Shown piece after piece: positions 25,343 through 33,273 of a DNA stretch of 64,000 bases (within the stretch, counting starts at the first letter, position 1; each line of letters begins with the position of its first letter). The notes under the pieces are model-generated. The model had not been told where the DNA came from. It did not search any database and saw only the letters and a list, made by a program, of their open reading frames with translations. Position numbers and translations under genes: made by a program. This DNA comes from Ferdinandcohnia sp036962685. Its GTDB lineage: Bacteria > Bacillota > Bacilli > Bacillales > Bacillaceae_L. The stretch is taken from positions 124,001 to 188,000 of the forward strand of contig NZ_JBALOP010000025.1 of the NCBI RefSeq assembly GCF_036962685.1, read 5' to 3'.

Positions 25343-25887
25343 TCAGGCACCTTCCTACAGAATGGAACGAGAAAGGGGTTCTTCAAGGCAGTCACAACAT
25401 TCCAATAAAAGAAATAAGTAAAGCTAACAAAGAGGAAATCGAACAAAACAAACAAAAGCTTAAACAACATTACTCCTTGATTTTAACGAGCACTTTAATG
25501 CGAACCCAACAAACCGCGCGCGCCTATGGGTTTAAGCATTTTGAGATTGAGCCTTTATTGAATGAGCTTCATTTCGGGGAATTTGAGGGGAAAGAAAAAA
25601 AGCTACTTATAAAACAGCATAAACATAATTGGTATACAAACCCAAGTGAAATCGTGCTAGGGGAAAAAATTGTGGACTTGGAAACACGTATGCACACCTT
25701 TTTAAACAAATACAAGGAATACGCGTCTATTTTAGTGTTTGGTCATGGGGCATGGATACGAGCATGTCTATCATATTACAGATATGGAACAATTAATAAA
25801 ATGAATCAGCTCGAAATTAACAACAATCAGTTGTTAACGATTGAGGTTGGAGAGGAGGAATTTGAAATTGGGCGCTATTCACTATGA
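25327..25887 (+). CDS. Histidine phosphatase family protein
   Basis: A 186-residue phosphatase of the phosphoglycerate-mutase-like superfamily. The catalytic His is in LIRHLPTEWN (Arg7-His8), the second Arg in TSTLMRTQQTA, the acidic residue in LNELHFGEFEG and the second His in VFGHGAWIRA. It overlaps comA by 16 nt and cysH by about 20 nt, so it is translationally embedded in the sulfate operon. In the B. subtilis operon a ComB-type 2-phosphosulfolactate phosphatase (YitC) occupies this functional slot and no ComB is seen here. It may dephosphorylate phosphosulfolactate; that is inference. GGGGGAG precedes the ATG. Confidence 0.85.
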   Translation: MELTLIRHLPTEWNEKGVLQGSHNIPIKEISKANKEEIEQNKQKLKQHYSLILTSTLMRTQQTARAYGFKHFEIEPLLNELHFGEFEGKEKKLLIKQHKHNWYTNPSEIVLGEKIVDLETRMHTFLNKYKEYASILVFGHGAWIRACLSYYRYGTINKMNQLEINNNQLLTIEVGEEEFEIGRYSL

Positions 25888-26575
25888 TAACTGGAATGAG
25901 GAGAGCGTTTCGGACGTTATGAAAACGAACAAGGACTATTACGACATTTTAAAGTGGGCATACAGCTCCTATTCAGCTGAAGATATCGTGTATGCTTGTA
26001 GCTTTGGTGCAGAAGGAATTGTCTTAATTGACCTCATTTCAAAAATTCAAAAAGAAGCTAGAATTGTTTTTTTAGACACAGGGCTCCATTTTAAAGAAAC
26101 CTATCAACTCATTGATAAAATCAAAGCGAAATATCCAACTCTCATGATTGAATTAAAGAAACCAGCATTAAATCTTACAGAGCAGTCAAAACAACACGGT
26201 GAAGAATTGTGGAAGATGAATCCGAATTTATGCTGTCGAATTCGAAAAATTGAGCCTCTAAATGAAGTTCTTACTGGAACAAAAGCGTGGATTTCCGGAT
26301 TACGGCGTGAACAGGGTCCAACACGAAAAAATACCGAGTACCTAAATAAGGATGAAAAATTTAAAAACATTAAGATATGTCCGCTGATTCACTGGACATG
26401 GGATGATGTTTGGACTTATATCAAGCTTAACAACCTTCCTTATAATGAATTGCACGACAAGAACTATCCGAGTATTGGCTGTGCACCTTGTACCAACCAG
26501 GTGCTAAATGGTGATTTGCGATCAGGCAGATGGGCGAATTCCGATAAAACAGAATGCGGATTACATGTGAAATAA
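25868..26575 (+). CDS. cysH: Assimilatory APS/PAPS reductase
   Basis: A 235-residue thiol-dependent reductase that makes sulfite from adenylyl or phosphoadenylyl sulfate. The P-loop-like SFGAEGIVLIDLI, LDTGLHFKETY, the paired Cys in NLCCRIRKIEPL, the CAPC pair, and the terminal ECGLHVK with the catalytic Cys are visible. The CC plus CxxC set ligates a [4Fe-4S] cluster, which marks the APS-reducing bacterial type; B. subtilis CysH uses both APS and PAPS. The start is ambiguous. The TTG at 25868 has GGAGG at 9 nt, while the TTG at 25862 has too short a spacing. It overlaps the phosphatase gene and is followed by sat. Confidence 0.92.
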   Translation: MGAIHYDNWNEESVSDVMKTNKDYYDILKWAYSSYSAEDIVYACSFGAEGIVLIDLISKIQKEARIVFLDTGLHFKETYQLIDKIKAKYPTLMIELKKPALNLTEQSKQHGEELWKMNPNLCCRIRKIEPLNEVLTGTKAWISGLRREQGPTRKNTEYLNKDEKFKNIKICPLIHWTWDDVWTYIKLNNLPYNELHDKNYPSIGCAPCTNQVLNGDLRSGRWANSDKTECGLHVK

Positions 26576-26598
26576 AGTGGGTAATGGAGGTTATGAAA

Positions 26599-27747
26599 GT
26601 GGCATTAAGTAAACCGCATGGCGGTGCACTGGTTAATCGGTTCAATCCAACGATTAATTTTAACGAAATTGATAAACAAATTGAGCTTAGCAATATGGAG
26701 TTAAGTGATCTGGAATTACTTGCTGTAGGGGCATATAGTCCGCTTGAAGGCTTTGTCGGAAAAGTCGATTATGAATCGATTCTTCACTCAATGAGACTTG
26801 CAAATGGGCTACCTTGGTCAATTCCAATCACATTGGCAGTTGACAATACAGTAGCAAAGAAAATCTCAATCGGGGAAAAGATTCGTTTGGTTCAAAAGGG
26901 TGAAGTATACGGTGTTATCGAAGTAACTGAAAAATATATTCCAAACAAAGAGGTAGAAGCATTTAAGGTTTACCGGACAACAGACGTTAACCATCCTGGC
27001 GTTAAAAAATTGTATGAACGACCCAACGTTTATATTGCCGGCCCGATTTATCTCGTCAAACCTCCAAAGAAAAAGAAGTTCGAAACTTTTTATTTGGATC
27101 CCATCGAAACGAGAGCGGTATTTGAACACTTAGGTTGGAATAAGGTAGTTGGCTTTCAAACAAGAAATCCCGTTCACCGTGCACACGAATACATTCAAAA
27201 GTCTGCTTTAGAAGTGGTTGATGGGTTATTTTTAAATCCGTTAGTTGGAGAAACGAAAGCCGATGATATCCCGAGTGATATTCGGATGGAAAGCTATATG
27301 GTTCTTTTAGAAAAATATTATCCAAAAAACAGAGTGTTCCTATCTGTATTTCCAGCTGCGATGCGCTATGCAGGTCCAAGAGAAGCGGTTTTTCATGCAT
27401 TAGTTCGGAAAAATTATGGCTGCACACATTTTATTGTAGGGCGTGACCATGCTGGGGTCGGTAATTACTATGGTACCTATGATTCACAACATATTTTTAG
27501 CCAATTTACGGAAGAGGAACTAGGAATCTTGCCATTGTTTTTTGAGCATAGCTTTTTCTGTAAAAAATGCGGCAACATGGCGTCCTCCAAAACATGTCCT
27601 CACAATAAGGAAGACCATGTGATTTTGTCAGGGACAAAAGTACGTGAAATGCTTAAAGCGGGAAAAACACCACCAAAGGAATTTAGCCGACCAGAGGTAG
27701 TCGAGGTCCTCATTCGAGGAATGGCTGAACAATACACAACGATATAA
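26599..27747 (+). CDS. sat: Sulfate adenylyltransferase
   Basis: A 382-residue ATP sulfurylase, making APS from sulfate and ATP. Signatures seen are PHGGALVNRF at the N-terminus, GAYSPLEGFVG, the GFQTRNPVHRAHEYIQ substrate motif with HxxH, FPAAMRYAGPREAVFHA, GRDHAGVG and LSGTKVREML. The length equals the usual Bacillus enzyme when the GTG at 26599 is used, which has GGAGG at 8 nt. The ATG at 26593 is 2 nt from that site and less likely. It sits between cysH and cysC, an arrangement that allows balanced APS and PAPS supply. Confidence 0.95.
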   Translation: MALSKPHGGALVNRFNPTINFNEIDKQIELSNMELSDLELLAVGAYSPLEGFVGKVDYESILHSMRLANGLPWSIPITLAVDNTVAKKISIGEKIRLVQKGEVYGVIEVTEKYIPNKEVEAFKVYRTTDVNHPGVKKLYERPNVYIAGPIYLVKPPKKKKFETFYLDPIETRAVFEHLGWNKVVGFQTRNPVHRAHEYIQKSALEVVDGLFLNPLVGETKADDIPSDIRMESYMVLLEKYYPKNRVFLSVFPAAMRYAGPREAVFHALVRKNYGCTHFIVGRDHAGVGNYYGTYDSQHIFSQFTEEELGILPLFFEHSFFCKKCGNMASSKTCPHNKEDHVILSGTKVREMLKAGKTPPKEFSRPEVVEVLIRGMAEQYTTI

Positions 27748-27757
27748 GGTGGGTATT

Positions 27758-28357
27758 ATGGGCGAAGAACAACATATTATATGGCATCAATCAACAGTAA
27801 CTAAAATTGCTCGACAACAACAAAATCAACACAAAAGCTGTGTGATTTGGTTTACCGGGCTTTCAGGTTCAGGTAAATCATCCTTAGCAAATGCTCTTGA
27901 CCAGGTGCTTTTTTCAAACAAGGTGCAAAGTTATGTTCTTGACGGGGATAATATTCGCCACGGATTAAATGCAGGTCTTGGTTTTAGTAAAGAAGATCGA
28001 AAAGAAAATATTCGCCGAATTGGTGAGGTGTCTAAGCTATTTGTAGAAAGTGGGCAAATCGTCTCGACAGCGTTTATATCGCCATTTCGAGAAGATCGTA
28101 AACAGGTCAGAGATTTATTTCCTGACGGGGAATTTATTGAAGTTTATGTAAAATGTCCAATTTCTGTTTGTGAAAATCGTGACCCAAAGGGCTTATACAA
28201 AAAAGCAAGAAACGGGGAGATATCCGAATTTACAGGAATAAGTTCCCCTTATGAAGAACCGAATCATCCGGAACTGGTGATTGAAACAGACCAATTAACT
28301 ATCCCACAATCAGTTGATACGATTATTGATTATTTAAAACAAAGAGCTATTCTTTAA
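27758..28357 (+). CDS. cysC: Adenylyl-sulfate kinase
   Basis: A 199-residue kinase that phosphorylates APS at the 3' position to give PAPS. The Walker A loop is GLSGSGKSS (about residues 32-40). LDGDNIRHGLNAGLGFS, RIGEVSKLF, AFISPFREDR and DPKGLYKKAR are family signatures. TAAGGTGG precedes the ATG at 27758. It is the last gene of the operon, 10 nt after sat, and is followed by a perfect 12-bp terminator. The presence of both cysC and a CC/CxxC CysH fits an organism that can reduce APS and PAPS. Confidence 0.95.
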   Translation: MGEEQHIIWHQSTVTKIARQQQNQHKSCVIWFTGLSGSGKSSLANALDQVLFSNKVQSYVLDGDNIRHGLNAGLGFSKEDRKENIRRIGEVSKLFVESGQIVSTAFISPFREDRKQVRDLFPDGEFIEVYVKCPISVCENRDPKGLYKKARNGEISEFTGISSPYEEPNHPELVIETDQLTIPQSVDTIIDYLKQRAIL

Positions 28358-28397
28358 AGTAAGAAAGTGGAGTTTCGCTTTCTTACTTTATTTTTTT
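28356..28397. terminator. Bidirectional terminator after cysC
   Basis: AAAGTAAGAAAG (28356-28367) pairs perfectly with CTTTCTTACTTT (28378-28389) and is followed by ATTTTTTT. It also overlaps the stop of the converging YitT gene. Confidence 0.85.
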
Positions 28398-29086
28398 CTC
28401 CAACCGAGCTGGTGTGTTGCGATAAAAGACGGAGCTCTAAGGTGATAGATAAAATCGATAATATTCGTTGATACGGTTTGACAGAGAATCGCATAAAAGA
28501 CGATTCGAATATCAATAACAGATGCCGTTACTAAGAAAATGAAAAAGTTCAACCACAGCATGACTTTGCCTGGGGACCAGTCATTGTATCTTGCAATCAT
28601 TAGCGTCGGGATGACCATCCCGCCACTTGATGAACCACTTCGGATTAAAAGTCCGACGCCGACTCCAAAAATCATTGCACCACATAATAGGTCAAGCCAG
28701 AAAAAAGGTGTAAGAAAGGAGCCAAGTGTTGATACATAACTCACCGTAACAGATGTAATCGTAACAGCAATCATCGTCTTTACCGTCCAGGAAAATCCAA
28801 AATATTTTAACGCAACTATCAAAAAGGAGAAATTTACTATCCAAAGGGACATGCCTAGTGGCAGTTCAACCCAGTGATTCATCAAGATTGCCAGACCTGC
28901 GGCACCACCGGAAGGAATGTTATGAGGAAATAAAAATAAGGACATACCAAGCCCCTGTAAAAATGCGCCAGCAACGATACAAAAATAGGTAACTACAACT
29001 TTAGGCATTGATAAACTGACCTTTCGAAAAAAGGATAATAGGACCTCATCATGTGTAACCTCCCGAAACTCACTCTCCTTGTCCAT
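28388..29086 (-). CDS. YitT family membrane protein
   Basis: A 232-residue membrane protein with five or six hydrophobic segments and the YitT/DUF161 features FLFPHNIPSGGAAGLAILMNH and GSSSGGMVIPTLMIAR. It lacks the usual C-terminal DUF2179 domain of many YitT proteins and ends soon after the last helix (ATHQLGWRKK). The start is uncertain. The ATG at 29086 has no clear ribosome binding site, while an internal ATG at 29008 is preceded by AAAGGTC. The function is unknown, and transport is only suspected. Confidence 0.82.
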   Translation of the reverse strand: MDKESEFREVTHDEVLLSFFRKVSLSMPKVVVTYFCIVAGAFLQGLGMSLFLFPHNIPSGGAAGLAILMNHWVELPLGMSLWIVNFSFLIVALKYFGFSWTVKTMIAVTITSVTVSYVSTLGSFLTPFFWLDLLCGAMIFGVGVGLLIRSGSSSGGMVIPTLMIARYNDWSPGKVMLWLNFFIFLVTASVIDIRIVFYAILCQTVSTNIIDFIYHLRAPSFIATHQLGWRKK

Positions 29087-29218
29087 TTTATGTTGACAGG
29101 CTATTCAATATGTTCGAAAATTGTTCACAGCTATATTGTTGTATATTCTTCACATTTTCTTTAAAATGAAATATTGAATGATAAATTGAATGAGAATTGA
29201 CGAAATGTAGGTGAAAAC

Positions 29219-29788
29219 GTGAAAAAAATAAAATTTTTAGTTGTGATTGCACTTATTCTTGTTTTAGCTGCGTGTGGTAGTGGGATTCCCAATGCGTTAA
29301 ATTATGAGGTTTCCGATTTCTCGTATGTGGATCAGAATGGCGAAGATTTTAGCCTGAAGGATTTAGAAGGGAAGGTTTGGATTGCGGATTTGATTTTTAC
29401 AAATTGTGAAACAGTTTGTCCGCCAATGTCAGCTCATATGGCGAAGCTTCAAGGTATGGCAAAAGAAGAGGGACTAGATGTTGAGTTTGTTTCCTTCTCA
29501 GTTGACCCTGAAGTGGACACACCTGAAGTGTTGAAGGAATATGCAGAAGGATATAGTGATGATTTAACGAACTGGCATCTGTTAACAGGTTATACCATAG
29601 ATGAGATGACCGTATTTGCAAAAGACAGCTTTAAAACAATAGTTGCTAAACCTGAAGGGGAAGACCAAGTTATACATGGAATCAAATTTTACTTAGTTGA
29701 CCAAAATGGTAACGTATTGAAGGATTACGATGGGGTTTCAAATACGCCGTATGAAGAAATTTTAGCTGATATTAAAACAATCCTATAG
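29219..29788 (+). CDS. ypmQ: SCO1/SenC family lipoprotein (YpmQ), copper chaperone
   Basis: A 189-residue lipoprotein with lipobox LAAC and a thioredoxin-like domain outside the membrane. The copper ligands are the CETVC pair (about residues 63-67) and the His in VIHGIKFYLVD. The family inserts copper in the CuA site of cytochrome c oxidase; B. subtilis YpmQ has this role. GTG 29219 is the start, with AGGTG upstream. It is followed by a strong terminator and is likely a single-gene unit. Confidence 0.93.
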   Translation: MKKIKFLVVIALILVLAACGSGIPNALNYEVSDFSYVDQNGEDFSLKDLEGKVWIADLIFTNCETVCPPMSAHMAKLQGMAKEEGLDVEFVSFSVDPEVDTPEVLKEYAEGYSDDLTNWHLLTGYTIDEMTVFAKDSFKTIVAKPEGEDQVIHGIKFYLVDQNGNVLKDYDGVSNTPYEEILADIKTIL

Positions 29789-29794
29789 GTTATA

Positions 29795-29823
29795 AAAAGG
29801 ACTCCGGGGTGGAGTCCTTTTTG
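29795..29823 (+). terminator. ypmQ terminator
   Basis: AAAAGGACTCC pairs with GGAGTCCTTTT around a five-base loop. Confidence 0.85.
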
Positions 29824-29828
29824 TCTTC

Positions 29829-29978
29829 TTAATCCTCCGCCGACTCTACACCATCTACTACAATTGTTTCAAGCTCTTTCCAAAACAGTTCGTGACTTGT
29901 GAATGTGAGACATTCGTTTGAGATTTGTTCTGGGAATTCATGTTTGCCATCTGGTTGCTTTTCGCGTTCTTTTTCCAT
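29829..29978 (-). CDS. Small acidic protein, 49 aa
   Basis: An ACGAGG site precedes an ATG that opens 49 codons: MEKEREKQPDGKHEFPEQIS, then NECLTFTSHELFWKELETIV, then VDGVESAED. It is acidic, with a short helical middle (HELFWKELETIV) and no membrane segment. It was not recognised. It ends six bases from the ypmQ terminator. The start signal and intact frame make it a plausible small gene, not a certain one. Confidence 0.55.
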   Translation of the reverse strand: MEKEREKQPDGKHEFPEQISNECLTFTSHELFWKELETIVVDGVESAED

Positions 29979-30119
29979 AAGATGACCTCGTTTCGTCAAG
30001 TTTTTACTGTATAGTTTTAAAAAAGTTTCTCCTTCTTATCCTTCCTTACTTTCCCAAAATAATTTTTAGTCGAATTAGAGAAAATGAAAATGTAAATGAA
30101 TGTTAAAGGGGACTTAGTG

Positions 30120-30671
30120 ATGCTTGCAAGAATGAAGCTGTGCTTGATTACCATTTGGACGGTTCTTGATCCGATTTATTATGCGTTCACTAGGCTTACA
30201 TATGTAGAGGATAAGGAGATTTTGCGGGTGAAAGTGACAAAGTACAAAGGTCGTTCATGCGTTCTTGCAGATGGAACTGAAATTAAGAAAAACGATTTAT
30301 TAATTAAAATCCATCTGCATAATGTGATTTTGCTAAGGGAGCTGCTTAAGATAAAAAATGAAACATCAAAGGCAAGGCTCATTTATAAGCAAGTCAAGCA
30401 AGCATTGCCAGGTGTTGCTGACTATCTCCATAATCATCCGAAGAAAAATGACATTAAAGGGGTCATTGGCATTACTGCGTTAAACAAGGGTAGTAGAAGA
30501 TTAGGATTTGAATCGATTACGATAACAAATAAAATCTATCTTTGGTTTAAATTAATTGTATTTCTCCCAATGTATTGTATGGCTGTATCGAATATTTCAA
30601 CACAAAGTCTTCGCAGACATCCAATGTATTTATTTATGTCAAAACATACACTTTTTGAATTGTATCGATAG
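30120..30671 (+). CDS. YkoP-like protein
   Basis: A 183-residue protein with a hydrophobic N-terminus (CLITIWTVLDPIYYAFTRLTY) and a soluble core with the strand pattern VTKYKGRSCVLADGTEIKKNDLLIKIHLHN. A second hydrophobic stretch (YLWFKLIVFLPMYCMA) precedes the C-terminus. It resembles B. subtilis YkoP from memory, and as there it is followed by a metallophosphoesterase gene (YkoQ type). The role is unknown. AAAGGGG lies 9 nt before the ATG at 30120. Confidence 0.65.
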   Translation: MLARMKLCLITIWTVLDPIYYAFTRLTYVEDKEILRVKVTKYKGRSCVLADGTEIKKNDLLIKIHLHNVILLRELLKIKNETSKARLIYKQVKQALPGVADYLHNHPKKNDIKGVIGITALNKGSRRLGFESITITNKIYLWFKLIVFLPMYCMAVSNISTQSLRRHPMYLFMSKHTLFELYR

Positions 30672-30743
30672 GTATCCATTCATTACCACTAACTTTTCGA
30701 ATTCTATTATTTATAATGGAAGGAGAAAAGGTGGTGTTTTTTT

Positions 30744-31589
30744 ATGAAAATTTTTATCGTCTTTATTGCGATTATGATTGTTTTTTATTTTCTTAGAAAA
30801 GCGAATAAGAACACATACAAAGTAAATGTAACAAAAATCAATGTCACACCGACTCAAGAGTTTGTAAATCCAATGCAATTGAATGTTCTCCACCTATCGG
30901 ACTTGCATCTTGAAAATCTATCAATTACTCCGGAAAGCTTATATAATAAGGTCAAAGATGAAAAGATTGATTTAATTGCAATTACAGGTGATTTTTTAGA
31001 TCGTAAACGTAGTATTCCGAAACTTGCTCCGTATCTTGATGTTTTTAAAAGACTAGCCCCTACACATGGAACTTACGCTGTATTTGGTAATCATGACTAT
31101 ATCTTACGAAAGAAGAATTTTGAAAAATTACAGCTACTTTTAGAGGAATATGGGGTTAAAACATTTCAAAACGAAAATGACTCAATCATGATTCATGGAA
31201 ATCGTTTGAATATAATTGGGATTGATGATTTTAGTACGAAACGAAGTAATCTACAAGAATCTTATGCGTCGTTAAAGTCTGGCTATAATCTAGTGTTAAC
31301 TCATGATCCGAATCTTGTTCTGCATATGAAGGATTATCACTTTGATTACCTGTTATCCGGTCATTTTCATGGTGGACAAATTTGCTATCCAAAACCGTAT
31401 CACTTGGTGAAAATGGGGAAACTTGTTAGAATGGGTATGACAAAAGGTTTTCATACTCATGATGGAAAACCGTTTTATATTAATGAGGGATTAGGGCAGA
31501 CAGGGGTTAATATTCGTGTTCGAAGCAACCCCGAGATTACCATTCATACACTAACACTTGGAGCTGAAAGTGCTAGACAAGCCATTTAA
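30744..31589 (+). CDS. ykoQ: Membrane-anchored metallophosphoesterase (YkoQ type)
   Basis: A 281-residue protein with an N-terminal membrane helix (MKIFIVFIAIMIVFYFL) and a calcineurin-like phosphoesterase domain. Metal ligands are visible in LHLSDLHLE (D-x-H), ITGDFLDR (GD), FGNHDY (GNHD), LTHDP and SGHFHGGQ (GHxH). The family hydrolyses phosphoesters such as phospholipid or nucleotide substrates, but the substrate is not known here. The strong GAAGGAG site precedes the ATG. It follows the YkoP-like gene by about 70 nt and has its own terminator. Confidence 0.88.
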   Translation: MKIFIVFIAIMIVFYFLRKANKNTYKVNVTKINVTPTQEFVNPMQLNVLHLSDLHLENLSITPESLYNKVKDEKIDLIAITGDFLDRKRSIPKLAPYLDVFKRLAPTHGTYAVFGNHDYILRKKNFEKLQLLLEEYGVKTFQNENDSIMIHGNRLNIIGIDDFSTKRSNLQESYASLKSGYNLVLTHDPNLVLHMKDYHFDYLLSGHFHGGQICYPKPYHLVKMGKLVRMGMTKGFHTHDGKPFYINEGLGQTGVNIRVRSNPEITIHTLTLGAESARQAI

Positions 31590-31594
31590 ATTAG

Positions 31595-31619
31595 AGACGT
31601 CCAAATTGACGTCTTTTTC
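31595..31619 (+). terminator. Terminator after the phosphoesterase gene
   Basis: AGACGTC pairs with GACGTCT around a six-base loop and is followed by TTTTTC. Confidence 0.8.
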
Positions 31620-31702
31620 TTCATTTTTTGTAATTTGGTAAAATTTTTAAGACGATTAAAAATATTACTATGCATTCATGATTTTTTATAGAAACCGGAA
31701 TC

Positions 31703-31731
31703 GTTAAAGGTTTTTTTACGTATGCTATAAT
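31703..31731 (+). promoter_or_regulatory. ypmR promoter, extended -10
   Basis: TATGCTATAAT (TATAAT at 31726-31731) carries the TGN extension. GTTAAA at 31703-31708 is a weak -35 at 17 bp. Confidence 0.5.
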
Positions 31732-31778
31732 ACTAAACTTGTAGACAAAAGTCACAAAGAGAAATTGAGGTGACCAGG

Positions 31779-32561
31779 ATGTACAATCCAATTTTAGCCA
31801 TTATTATTACTAGCTTATTGATGAGTGGTTGTTCTGGGGGGATGCCGGCAACAACAGGCATAGCTACCAGTAATCATGATACAGGCCTATCTCCAAAGCG
31901 TGAAATCCCGGACGATTTTATCGCGAGAGATCTTCATATTGCTTCAATTGGTGATTCTCTTACAAAGGGTGTCGGCGATGAAACAAAGCAAGGGGGTTAT
32001 ACATCCTTGCTAGAGGAAAAGCTGCTTAATGAAAAAGATGTAAAGTCAGTTAATCTTCAGAATTTCGGTGTGAGAGGGCATAAAACATCAGACCTTCTAA
32101 ACCGTTTGGAAAATGAAAAAGTACAAAAGGGGATTGCAGACGCAGACATCATTATCATAACAATCGGTGGTAATGATATAATGAAAATTGTGAAAGAAAA
32201 CCTTTTTGACTTATCATTAAATGTGTTTCAAAAAGAACAAGAAAAATATGAGGATAGCCTTCAAAAAGTGCTTGAAACTATCAGAAATAATAATCGTGAT
32301 GCTGAAATTGTACTCGTAGGGATATATAATCCGTTTGGCTGGTTTATTGATCTTTCTACGGAAATTAATACAATTGTTGATAATTGGAACGAAGGAAGTC
32401 AAAGCATCCTTTCGAAATTTGACCATACGAAATTTGTAGTGGTAGATGATGTATTTAGCCAGTCGAGTGATAATCTTTTATCAGAAGATGAGTTTCATCC
32501 AAACTCAAAAGGGTATGAATTAATGAGTGAGAGGATTTTTGAAGCAATCATTTTGGAGTGA
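31779..32561 (+). CDS. ypmR: SGNH/GDSL hydrolase lipoprotein (YpmR)
   Basis: A 260-residue exported lipoprotein. The signal ends in lipobox LMSGC at about residue 19. The SGNH blocks are IASIGDSLTKG (nucleophile Ser), GVRGHKTSDLL (Gly block), TIGGNDIM (Asn block) and EDEFHPNSKGY (Asp/His block). The family comprises esterases and lipases that act on surface polymers or lipids. GAGGTG precedes the ATG at 31779. It forms an operon with ypmS, 24 nt downstream, as in B. subtilis. The substrate is unknown. Confidence 0.9.
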   Translation: MYNPILAIIITSLLMSGCSGGMPATTGIATSNHDTGLSPKREIPDDFIARDLHIASIGDSLTKGVGDETKQGGYTSLLEEKLLNEKDVKSVNLQNFGVRGHKTSDLLNRLENEKVQKGIADADIIIITIGGNDIMKIVKENLFDLSLNVFQKEQEKYEDSLQKVLETIRNNNRDAEIVLVGIYNPFGWFIDLSTEINTIVDNWNEGSQSILSKFDHTKFVVVDDVFSQSSDNLLSEDEFHPNSKGYELMSERIFEAIILE

Positions 32562-32585
32562 ATTCCTTCGTAGAGGGGGTCTTTG

Positions 32586-33167
32586 ATGAAAATAAAAAAT
32601 AAATGGAAGGTATTCTTTCTTTCACTATTTGCGATTAATCTCGTTTGTGTGCTCGTTTTTTTCGGGCTGCTTTTTGTACCGAATAAGGAAGTGACCCCAA
32701 AGGAAAAGGTTATTTCGAAGGATCATGTGAATCTATCTGTTGAAACGAACAAGGAGGACCTAACGAGGGTCATTAATAACTTTTTAAAAAAAGAGGCAAA
32801 GGATAATCCGTTAAAGTATAAGGTGCTGCTGACGGAGCGGGTAATGCTGCTCGGGACAATTACCGTATTTGGAAAAGAGATTGATATGGTGATGACCTTT
32901 AAGCCTGAGGTGCTTGAGAACGGTGATTTACTTTTACAGCAGGAAGCATTTACTGTTGGTCAAGTAAGCCTACCGGTTACGTTTGTGTTACGCTATATTA
33001 ATGACTACTACAATCTCCCTGAGTGGGTTCAAATTGATGCGAATAATCAAAATATCTATGTCTATTTATCTGAGATGAAAATGAAAAGTGACACGAAGGT
33101 GGAAGTCGATACCTTTGATTTAAGTAAGGACGAGTTAAGATTCAAATTACAGGTTCCAATAGACTAA
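32586..33167 (+). CDS. ypmS: YpmS family membrane-anchored protein (DUF2140)
   Basis: A 193-residue protein with one N-terminal membrane helix (VFFLSLFAINLVCVLVFFGL) and an extracellular region of alternating strands (VNLSVETNKEDLTRVINNFL, VLLTERVMLLGTITVFG). It matches the DUF2140/YpmS family, whose function is unknown. AGAGGGGG precedes the ATG at 32586. It is encoded just after ypmR and followed by a terminator. A shared role in envelope lipid or teichoic acid metabolism is only suggested by the pairing. Confidence 0.85.
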   Translation: MKIKNKWKVFFLSLFAINLVCVLVFFGLLFVPNKEVTPKEKVISKDHVNLSVETNKEDLTRVINNFLKKEAKDNPLKYKVLLTERVMLLGTITVFGKEIDMVMTFKPEVLENGDLLLQQEAFTVGQVSLPVTFVLRYINDYYNLPEWVQIDANNQNIYVYLSEMKMKSDTKVEVDTFDLSKDELRFKLQVPID

Positions 33168-33168
33168 T

Positions 33169-33200
33169 GAGCAAATCAATAATTGGTTTGCTTTTTTTTG
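33169..33200 (+). terminator. ypmRS terminator
   Basis: AGCAAATCA pairs with TGGTTTGCT with one wobble and is followed by eight T. Confidence 0.75.
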
Positions 33201-33273
33201 CAGCAATAAAGGAATGGAACACTTTTTGTTGAAATAGTAAGAATTGAAATTTAGAATGAGAGGGTATTTTTAA

